Positions 34,324 to 40,177 of a stretch of 44,051 nucleotides of DNA are shown piece by piece (position 1 is the first letter of the stretch; the number at the start of each line of letters is the position of its first letter). This DNA comes from an uncultured Saprospiraceae bacterium (GTDB taxonomy: Bacteria > Bacteroidota > Bacteroidia > Chitinophagales > Saprospiraceae). Both the position numbers and the translations under genes were made by a program. The stretch spans positions 1 through 44,051 of the forward strand of contig CAKZUK010000134.1 in the NCBI GenBank assembly GCA_937921775.1, written 5' to 3'. Below the pieces are notes generated by a model that had not been told where the DNA came from, searched no databases, and saw only the letters and a program-made list of their open reading frames with translations.

Positions 34324-34719
34324 ATGTTACTTTCACAAATGCCCAATCTTTACATCCTTCATCATCCTGAAAAAGGACGTTGCGTACACTGCGCTGAAGA
34401 CATTCCAAAAGGTGCCTTGATTGAAATTTGCAATGTGATTGTTTTATCTAAAGAAGATGCGACATTGATTCACAAAACGCATTTACATGATTACTACTTC
34501 TTGTGGGATGAAAAAATTGGTAGTATTGGAATCGCTTTAGGATATGGCTCTCTTTACAATCATTCTTCTTCTCCCAATGCGGAAACCGAAAGTATGATTG
34601 AAACGGATGAACTACGTATTCTTGCTACTCGGGATATTCCGGCTGGCGAGGAAATTACTTTTGATTATCAGGGAACGATGAAGGATACGGAAATTTGGTT
34701 TGCCCCCTTAGACTCGTAA
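34324..34719 (+). CDS. small SET-domain protein (lysine methyltransferase-like)
   Basis: The 131-residue protein is almost only a SET domain: GRCVHCAEDIPKGALIEICN at the start, the SAM/lysine-channel motif GYGSLYNHSSSPNAE (residues about 78-92) with the NHS.xPNA core, and DIPAGEEITFDYQG (about 108-121) with the catalytic-site Tyr. Pre-SET and post-SET zinc regions are missing, as in other small bacterial SET proteins. The usual activity is SAM-dependent methylation of a protein lysine; the target is unknown. A second ATG at 34339 (MPNLYILHHP) would also work as a start. Confidence 0.85.
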   Translation: MLLSQMPNLYILHHPEKGRCVHCAEDIPKGALIEICNVIVLSKEDATLIHKTHLHDYYFLWDEKIGSIGIALGYGSLYNHSSSPNAETESMIETDELRILATRDIPAGEEITFDYQGTMKDTEIWFAPLDS

Positions 34720-35473
34720 TCCTGTCCTGCTGCTCTCTCCCTTAGTTGGATAAATCAGCCCTCCCCCACTAGCACTAAAGATAACAAGTCATCATTTCAA
34801 GTCAATAATTGATTGGCTCGCAAACTCCTTTGAGCTAACATTCTAGTCTATTTTTCTCGCTTATCATCAACTCATTTTATTCACTAAAAGCATCCTTCTT
34901 AGTCTGTTTATCTCATTTAGTTCAAACATTACTCTTCTACAGCCAAACTGAAGTACATAAATTCAACTTTCCTTATAAATTCAGCTCACATCATCAGCTG
35001 AAACACATAAACATCTAAATACCAATCACTTAACTTGATCCATTTTTCTATAAATGAGACATATCCGTAAGTAATTTCTTGTCATTATTCCATTTCTGTA
35101 AGTCTTAGCAACATATTCGTAAATACATTTTACGGTCTGTCCCTACCTTGCTGACATCAACGGGATACAAGCGTGGTGCTTCAAAAAGAAACTTATAAAG
35201 CTATGAAAAAAGGGTCCTAAAAATGGGCTCGTAAATAACACCGCGTTTTTAATAATTGTTGGAGAAAGGCTTGATCAATGGCAGCCAAAGTCGAAGAGAT
35301 ACTGACAGTCTAGTTTTATCTATTCCTTTCTTCCAACAATTTTTTGAAACCAAATGAGATAAATAAAAATGTGTCTGTCTCGAAATTCGATTCCTTTTGA
35401 TTGAACTTATCGCTGACCTTAGCAGTGTTGTTTTCAAAAAAATAATTTTAAACTCAGAATTAAACTTAAAATC
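34720..35473. other. 754-bp intergenic region with one long hairpin
   Basis: I see no gene. A 62-codon open frame on the minus strand (35249-35437) lacks any protein-like pattern. AATTGTTGGAGAAAGG (35254-35269) and CCTTTCTTCCAACAATT (35325-35341) form 16-bp arms with one bulged base, the second followed by TTTTT. The loop of 55 nt has little internal pairing. The hairpin could be the terminator of an unseen small transcript or a dispersed repeat. The bases 34720-35250 are AT-rich and featureless to me. Confidence 0.45.
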
Positions 35474-36598
35474 ATGAAATCACTTCTCACGTTTATCATC
35501 GCTAGCCTATTATTGGTATCTGTCCAACTTTGTTCAGCTCAAGGAAATAGCAACAAAGCCAGTATTGCTGTCCTTGACATCGATGTAAAAGGCTTTACAA
35601 TTGACCCCGTACAAATGGGAGATATCACTCGAGTAGAGTTAAGTAAAATTGGAAAATTCGAATTAATGGATAAATACGATGTCGAATACTTGGTAGAAAA
35701 AAACGACTTGAGTATTGCTGGTTGTTATGGAAAACTTTGTCTAGTAGAAATTGGAAAAATACTGAAAGTAGACAAGATCATCGGAGGTAGTGTAGAGCTG
35801 TATCAGGACATGGTAGTCGTTACGATTCGTCAAATTGATGTAGGCACTTCAGAAATAGAAAAGACGCAGGTCATGGAATTTTTGAACATTCGCAACCAAG
35901 TACAAACGATGGTTGGTATGACTTTACAGACGATGTACGACATCGCTGTTGATGAAAATGTAATGACCAAGTTGACCAAAAAATTTGATTATGAAAGTTC
36001 AGTCAACACACCACAGTCTGATCGACTTGCATTAAATGGCCCACGGATGGGACTTACTATGTTTAGCGGTACAGCAGCTGAAATTTTAAAATCAAAAGAG
36101 GTCGAAGGCGGATTGGACATGCGCCCGCAGATGTTTCACTTCGGTTATCAGTTTGAAGTAAAATATTTAAACCAAGGAGACTTTCAAGCATTGTTTGAAT
36201 TCATTCCGATTATCAGCGGGCTAGATCAAGGTAAATTTATTCCCAGCTTTTCATTGCTGAATGGATTACGCCACAATCGCTTTGGTTGGGAATTTGCCTT
36301 CGGTCCTAACATCGCTTTGACTAAAGTTGCAGATGGCTACTACGATGAATCCGGTGACTGGCATTTAGAAAATGAATGGTTTAGAGATAATCCTGATACT
36401 TCCAATCCATTCCCGATAGAAGAGCGTATGGATAGCCGTGGAGATCACAAGCTTGTTTCTGGTTTTCTTTTTGGAATTGGGAAAACATTTCGCTCGGGTA
36501 GATTAAACATTCCAGTAAATGTCTTTTTCATTCCTGGTAAAGATGACAGTCATCGTTTTGGAATTTCTATGGGATATAATGTTTCAAATTATAAATAG
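35474..36598 (+). CDS. secreted CsgG-like N-terminal domain protein with beta-rich C terminus
   Basis: The 374-residue protein has a signal peptide (1-22, ...VQLCSA). Residues about 27-150 (ASIAVLDIDVKGFTIDPVQM, LVEKNDLSIAGC, LVEIGKILKVDKIIGGSVEL, VVVTIRQIDVGTSEIEKTQV) follow the alpha/beta pattern of CsgG/TolB-N-like domains of envelope proteins. Two cysteines (GCYGKLC) are close enough to form a disulfide. The C-terminal part (about 185-374) has alternating strands (GPRMGLTMFSG, FGYQFEVKYLNQ, FIPSFSLLNGLRHNRFGWEF, and the final HRFGISMGYNV) like a small outer-membrane barrel. Function is unknown. The family link is moderate. Confidence 0.65.
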   Translation: MKSLLTFIIASLLLVSVQLCSAQGNSNKASIAVLDIDVKGFTIDPVQMGDITRVELSKIGKFELMDKYDVEYLVEKNDLSIAGCYGKLCLVEIGKILKVDKIIGGSVELYQDMVVVTIRQIDVGTSEIEKTQVMEFLNIRNQVQTMVGMTLQTMYDIAVDENVMTKLTKKFDYESSVNTPQSDRLALNGPRMGLTMFSGTAAEILKSKEVEGGLDMRPQMFHFGYQFEVKYLNQGDFQALFEFIPIISGLDQGKFIPSFSLLNGLRHNRFGWEFAFGPNIALTKVADGYYDESGDWHLENEWFRDNPDTSNPFPIEERMDSRGDHKLVSGFLFGIGKTFRSGRLNIPVNVFFIPGKDDSHRFGISMGYNVSNYK

Positions 36599-36620
36599 AT
36601 CGAATTGTAATTAAAGTAAT

Positions 36621-36710
36621 AGTAGCAGTAGCAGTAGCAGTAACAGTAGCAGTAGCAGTAGCAGTAACAGTAGCAGTAACAGTAACAGTAGCAGTAGCAG
36701 TAGCAGTAGC
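36621..36710. repeat. AGTAGC/AGTAAC hexanucleotide microsatellite
   Basis: Fifteen consecutive 6-bp units fill 90 bp: eleven AGTAGC and four AGTAAC, bordered by the degenerate units AGTAAT (36615-36620) and AGTATT (36711-36716). The repeat lies between the stop of the CsgG-like gene and the start of the next envelope gene (34 bp further on). It is not inside an open frame that I would call a gene. Confidence 0.95.
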
Positions 36711-36744
36711 AGTATTAAATTACTAAGCAACAAAACTATTAATT

Positions 36745-37476
36745 ATGAAAAAGCGCCCTGTAAAATCAAAAATATATTTAAAAATAAGTATGCTTGTTCT
36801 TGCATTTTTTATTGGTCTTTCCCAAAAGGGAATTTCTCAAAACGCAACAAGTACACAAGATGAAAAAGTAGCAACAAATTCTGATAAACTTCCAAGAGCA
36901 AAAAACGTACTAAGGGCTACACCAATTAAAACCTTCATCTCACAGCGTACAAGTATTGCTTATGAAAGAGCTGTTTATAAAAATATTTATGCAACTGTTG
37001 AGCTACAAGCTTGGTTTCAAGATCGTTCACCTCGTAAGATATTATTCAACAATCCAAATGACCGATCCGTCAATAAAGGTCTACGATATGCACTTGGCGC
37101 TCGGTATTATTCTACAAAAGAATTTAGTAATAATTCATTTTATATAGGTGCTATCCTATTCTATGGAAGTCATAAGATACGTGAAAAACAAGCGGCAAGT
37201 AGTGGCTTTTTATCAATAAATACAGATGGCCGAAATGGAGAAGTGAATCTAGTATCCCAAGGCGCAAAATTAAGTCTTGGTTTTCGAAGAACCTTTGCCA
37301 AAACACTGTTCTTTGAAATTGGTCTAGACCTTGGTAAAGCCTGGACGAACAAAGGAAAAGATACGCTTACTCTTTATCCCGTCAATAAGTCAGAGGACGT
37401 TTATGAACTAGATTTACACCGATTGATCAGTGGGCCATTTGTAGAGCCGATGCTGGCCGTTGGATTTGTATTTTAA
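36745..37476 (+). CDS. outer-membrane beta-barrel protein
   Basis: The 243-residue protein has a basic, then hydrophobic leader (KISMLVLAFFIGLSQKGISQ, cleavage near residue 31). The mature part has alternating amphipathic strands: TSIAYERAVYKNIYATVELQ, GLRYALGARYYST, NSFYIGAILFYGSH, AKLSLGFRRTF, LFFEIGLDLGKAW and PMLAVGFVF with a terminal Phe, as expected for an outer-membrane barrel. The spacing is close to DUF3575- or PorT-like small barrels. Its start follows a 90-bp hexanucleotide repeat, so its transcription could depend on repeat length. Confidence 0.75.
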   Translation: MKKRPVKSKIYLKISMLVLAFFIGLSQKGISQNATSTQDEKVATNSDKLPRAKNVLRATPIKTFISQRTSIAYERAVYKNIYATVELQAWFQDRSPRKILFNNPNDRSVNKGLRYALGARYYSTKEFSNNSFYIGAILFYGSHKIREKQAASSGFLSINTDGRNGEVNLVSQGAKLSLGFRRTFAKTLFFEIGLDLGKAWTNKGKDTLTLYPVNKSEDVYELDLHRLISGPFVEPMLAVGFVF

Positions 37477-37488
37477 AACTAAAAAGTA

Positions 37489-37587
37489 ATGGAAATACTG
37501 GAATGGCTACAATGGATTTTTTTATTCGTTTTGTTTTTCTTATTGAATAGTATTCATCGTGGAGAAATAAATGATGAAGTTCTTTAA
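37489..37587 (+). CDS. possible 32-residue single-helix membrane peptide
   Basis: ATG at 37489 opens 32 codons ending in TAA at 37585-37587: MEILEWLQWIFLFVLFFLLN followed by SIHRGEINDEVL. It starts 13 bp after the stop codon of the beta-barrel gene. The helix (about 7-20) with charged ends on both sides looks like a real small membrane protein. Its short length makes chance possible. Confidence 0.4.
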   Translation: MEILEWLQWIFLFVLFFLLNSIHRGEINDEVL

Positions 37588-37634
37588 ATATTGAAGTTGA
37601 TAGCAGCTTCATTTTGTTAATCAAACTCATTAAT

Positions 37635-37895
37635 ATGAATCAGATACAAAAATCAAGTCCCAAACTAAAAGATCCGATTGCTCAAAAAAGAGCACATGAA
37701 CTTGAATGGCGCAATAGCTGGCTTACGAGTTGGATCGCTGCCAGTGTACTAATTCCGATTATCATCAAAATAATGGATCACTCTTCTGAAGGTATTTTTA
37801 AATGGACATTCATTATTGCGCTGTCTGCATTGGCAGGGAGTCTGGGACTGTATGGTTTATTGAACTTGATTCTGTTGATGCAAAAAAGATGTTGA
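37635..37895 (+). CDS. small membrane protein with two helices
   Basis: From ATG at 37635 the protein has 86 residues: a charged N terminus (NQIQKSSPKLKDPIAQKRAH), then helix 1 (about 34-47, WLTSWIAASVLIPIIIK) and helix 2 (about 58-81, WTFIIALSALAGSLGLYGLL). An earlier ATG at 37614 would add MLIKLIN and is less convincing. Function is unknown. It lies between the beta-barrel and phosphatidyltransferase genes on the same strand. Confidence 0.55.
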   Translation: MNQIQKSSPKLKDPIAQKRAHELEWRNSWLTSWIAASVLIPIIIKIMDHSSEGIFKWTFIIALSALAGSLGLYGLLNLILLMQKRC

Positions 37896-38030
37896 GATAA
37901 TTAAAAATGGCTCTTTGACAAATCCCGTGATTTAAGGTCGCGATAAAGTAAAATCAAGGCTACTTTTGGTCGCATTTATTTTATGATAACGCTGGCCACG
38001 GGATTTGCCAAAGAACCTAAAATAAGCAAT

Positions 38031-38630
38031 ATGAATATTCCAGTAGCTCTTATCTTATTCAGATTTACTTTAGCACCGGTCATTTTACTATTGGCTTACT
38101 ATATAGGTGAAAGTTCAAAACCGATTATCCTAACGCTGATGTATTTGGGATTAATTTCAGATATACTGGATGGTATCATCGCTAGAAAGCAAAACATCTC
38201 GTCTACCAAATTGAGACGAATGGATAGTCAGACCGATATGGTTTTTTGGCTTTCTATTGGCATCGCAACTTGGATATTATACCCAAAATTGATCAACGAC
38301 AATCTCATTTCGATTTGGTTGATACTGGGAATGGAAATATCCGTTTATGCCATTAGTATTTTAAAATTCAAGAAAGAGACTTGTACACATGCTTTTCTTT
38401 CAAAGCTTTGGGGGATCAGTCTATTGATCGCCTTTACTTCACTTATTGGGTTTAATCATGCAGGACTCCCTTTTAAAATCGCCATTGCGATGGGATTGAT
38501 TTCTCACGTAGACCGAATATTGATTACCTTAATTCTTCCGAAATGGACGCATGATATTCCAAGTGCCTATCATGCTTATTTGATTCGAAAAGGAATTGAT
38601 TTTAAAAGGAATGAATTTCTTAATGGCTAG
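38031..38630 (+). CDS. CDP-alcohol phosphatidyltransferase
   Basis: The 199-residue membrane protein starts MNIPVALILFRFTLAPVILL, the usual N terminus of the family; an ATG at 37983 would add 16 residues of no family likeness. The active-site motif D-x2-DG-x2-AR-x8-G-x3-D-x3-D is present as SDILDGIIAR, then KQNISSTK, then LRRMDSQTD. All four Asp and the Arg are kept, but the conserved Gly is replaced by Leu. Members transfer a phosphatidyl group from a CDP-linked lipid to an alcohol at the inner membrane. Phosphatidylglycerol-phosphate synthase is the commonest bacterial type, but the acceptor here cannot be named. A 164-bp repeat element begins 1 bp after its stop codon. Confidence 0.82.
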   Translation: MNIPVALILFRFTLAPVILLLAYYIGESSKPIILTLMYLGLISDILDGIIARKQNISSTKLRRMDSQTDMVFWLSIGIATWILYPKLINDNLISIWLILGMEISVYAISILKFKKETCTHAFLSKLWGISLLIAFTSLIGFNHAGLPFKIAIAMGLISHVDRILITLILPKWTHDIPSAYHAYLIRKGIDFKRNEFLNG

Positions 38631-38631
38631 A

Positions 38632-38795
38632 TAAGTAATGTACAGAATTAAATTTACTATTAGATGGAGCGCCTTTTGAATTTTCATCTCACCTTTTCCC
38701 TACGGCAATAGCTAGGCTATTACCTTGAAAAAACGCTCATTAAATTCCAAAATTCATCTCAATCTAATGTAAACACAATTTCCGTACATTACTTA
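38632..38795. repeat. 164-bp structured repeat element, copy 1
   Basis: The 38-nt left arm (38632-38669, starting TAAGTAATGTACAGAATT) and right arm (38758-38795) match as inverted repeats at 28 of 38 positions. Both arms are identical to those of copy 2. The 88-nt core differs from copy 2 but also folds: GGCAATAGC (38704-38712) faces GCTATTACC (38716-38724), and GAGCG faces CGCTC further out. GGCTA starts 1.5 bp right of the dyad axis. The element starts 1 bp after the phosphatidyltransferase stop codon. Confidence 0.85.
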
Positions 38796-38819
38796 AGTAA
38801 GCTACAGAGTTAAATTTAC
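38794..38819 (+). repeat. partial extra left arm of the 164-bp element
   Basis: The 26 bases from 38794 match the first 26 of the element's left arm at 23 positions and overlap the last two bases of copy 1. This points to an additional, truncated insertion or duplication in the same place. Confidence 0.6.
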
Positions 38820-38826
38820 ACGGGAT

Positions 38827-38861
38827 GTTTACTAAACTTTTAAAATAAGTAAACGTTTACT
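38827..38861. promoter_or_regulatory. operator-like GTTTACT repeats before the 249-residue membrane protein
   Basis: AGTAAACGTTTACT (38848-38861) is a perfect 14-bp palindrome with a central CG, a form typical of LacI/GalR-family operators. A further GTTTACT half-site lies at 38827-38833, 28 bp upstream of the identical right half at 38855-38861. The palindrome ends 27 bp before the start codon. Confidence 0.45.
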
Positions 38862-38888
38862 AAAATTTCACTACAAAACTAACAAACA

Positions 38889-39638
38889 ATGCAAATCAAG
38901 AAACTATCAATTTGGGCTAAAAACAATCCCAAACTTGCAAGAATTATAATTGCCCTATCGCATATACTAGTCGTACTCAATTCGATATGTTTAGGCATTC
39001 TTATTTTCTTCTATGACTGGGGTGAATCAAAATGGTTATTCAGTATTTTGATCAACATTTTTTTCCTTGCCTACTTTTTATATCCTAGTAAAAAAGGTAA
39101 AAAGACCATTTTACAATATTCTTATTTCAGACAAAAATCATTGGACTTCACACTTGTTATTACTTATTCATTTGTACTTGCTTTAGGGGTAAATAATTTT
39201 TTATCAAGTCCAAACATGGATATAAACCTACCTAGGCAAGGAGTAGATGTAAAGGCTGAATTCATTGTTAACAAAACATATCCTAAAAAAGAAAAAGTAA
39301 CTAAAAGGAATTTGAGGAAAGAGCTTAAGCTAAAGATAAAGAGATCAAAACGAGAGATTAAACGTGAGTTTAGGGCTTTGAAAAAAGAGTTTAAACAAAA
39401 TAATTCTAGTTCAAAAGATAAGGGACTTAAAATTGGACTCAGCTTGCTGGTTCTTCTTGCCGCACTTGTTTTAGCTTATTTGATTGCGGCTCTTGCCTGT
39501 AATCTATCTTGTTCGGGACAAGAATCCTTAGCGGGGGTGGTTGCTATTGGTGGAGCCTTGGTGATTATTGGTTTGTCCATCCTGGCCTTTAAAGAAATTT
39601 GGAAGAAAAAGGGAGTGACTAGTGGGAATGGTGATTAA
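38889..39638 (+). CDS. multi-pass membrane protein with basic coiled segment, unknown function
   Basis: The 249-residue protein has three N-terminal helices (about 18-41, 48-65 and 87-103). A strongly basic helical segment follows (about 132-170, with KKEKVTKRNLRKELKLKIKR and SKREIKREFRALKKEFKQ). Two C-terminal helices come last (about 182-203 and 214-233), separated by CNLSCSGQESLAG. I do not recognise the family. The basic stretch would lie on the cytoplasmic face by the positive-inside rule and might contact nucleic acid or membrane lipids. The gene is flanked by two identical-arm 164-bp elements and preceded by an operator-like palindrome, so it may be a separately regulated or mobile unit. 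Confidence 0.7.
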   Translation: MQIKKLSIWAKNNPKLARIIIALSHILVVLNSICLGILIFFYDWGESKWLFSILINIFFLAYFLYPSKKGKKTILQYSYFRQKSLDFTLVITYSFVLALGVNNFLSSPNMDINLPRQGVDVKAEFIVNKTYPKKEKVTKRNLRKELKLKIKRSKREIKREFRALKKEFKQNNSSSKDKGLKIGLSLLVLLAALVLAYLIAALACNLSCSGQESLAGVVAIGGALVIIGLSILAFKEIWKKKGVTSGNGD

Positions 39639-39732
39639 CATGACCGTACCCCCACTGAGCTAAGCCTTTGCAGCTAGCTCTGCTTCAATATTACAAATAT
39701 AACTGCAATTCACAATGAAGCTGCAAATGCAC

Positions 39733-39786
39733 TTTTTCATACGTTTAAGAATTGCTACCAAAGCAAAATCTTAAACGTATGAAAAA
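39733..39786. terminator. 18-bp perfect hairpin downstream of the membrane protein
   Basis: TTTTTCATACGTTTAAGA (39733-39750) and its exact reverse complement (39769-39786) enclose an 18-nt loop that itself contains TTGC/GCAA. The stem is strong enough to be a terminator for the gene ending at 39638. Its right arm also contains the ATG of a short leader-like ORF (39779). Confidence 0.6.
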
Positions 39787-39886
39787 TTCACGGCGACAAA
39801 TACTGCTACTTTTAATCTTTCTACTTCCTACCAACGTTCACAGAAAAATATTTTGGTGCTGGTGTCTAAGTAATGTACAGAATTAA
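39779..39886 (+). pseudogene. truncated signal-peptide ORF running into repeat copy 2
   Basis: ATG at 39779 opens MKNSRRQILLLLIFLLPTNV followed by HRKIFWCWCLSNVQN and a stop: 35 codons. The first 20 residues look like a genuine signal peptide. From 39867 on, the frame lies in the 164-bp element and stops there, so the element seems to have cut off a secreted-protein gene. It may instead be a chance ORF. Confidence 0.4.
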
Positions 39887-40030
39887 ATTTACTATTAGAT
39901 GGAGCCATTTTTAGTCTCATACTTCCTTAATTTTTTTAGCTGTAGCTACGGCTACACCGAAAAAATTTAAGTCGTCTGAAACAAAAACTAATCTCAATCT
40001 AATGTAAACACAATTTCCGTACATTACTTA
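39867..40030. repeat. 164-bp structured repeat element, copy 2
   Basis: The arms (39867-39904 and 39993-40030) are identical to those of copy 1, in the same orientation. The 88-nt core has a different sequence with its own central hairpin: TGTAGC (39941-39946), loop TACG, GCTACA (39951-39956), extended by T-run/A-run pairing. In RNA the loop would be C(UACG)G, a very stable tetraloop. GGCTA starts at 39950, again 1.5 bp right of the axis. Confidence 0.85.
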
Positions 40031-40037
40031 AGTAGTT

Positions 40038-40161
40038 TAACGGAATTATTTAAATATTTCCTTTTGGTGGTTTTAAAAAATTCCCACACTAATTCCCTAT
40101 CGGTCAATCGTTTAGGGAATTATTGTAAAACCGGAAATATCTAAATAATTTGGTCCCGTTA
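40038..40161. terminator. 124-bp imperfect hairpin before the hybrid kinase gene end
   Basis: TAACGG (40038-40043) pairs with CCGTTA (40156-40161). AATTATTTAAATATTTCC (40044-40061) pairs with 40133-40150 at 17 of 18 positions. GGTTTT (40069-40074) pairs with AAAACC (40127-40132), and AATTCCCTA (40091-40099) with TAGGGAATT (40113-40121). It sits 16 bp beyond the stop of the convergent kinase gene and may end its transcript. Confidence 0.55.
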
Positions 40162-40177
40162 CTTATTAAGTTATAGT

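Noticed and set aside
35249..35437. 62-codon minus-strand frame in the 754-bp gap
   Set aside because: It covers a long hairpin and lacks any domain or leader; it is better explained as non-coding.
36615..36716. CRISPR array
   Set aside because: The units are 6 bp without spacers; it is a microsatellite, and no cas gene is in the window.
39660..39740. Minus-strand 26-codon frame starting in the left arm of the 18-bp hairpin
   Set aside because: It mirrors the plus-strand start only because the arms are reverse complements; no leader or domain follows.
38632..40030. Composite transposon or insertion sequence
   Set aside because: No transposase, DDE or Y1 motif lies between or beside the two elements, and no target-site duplication is visible; kept as a repeat family only.
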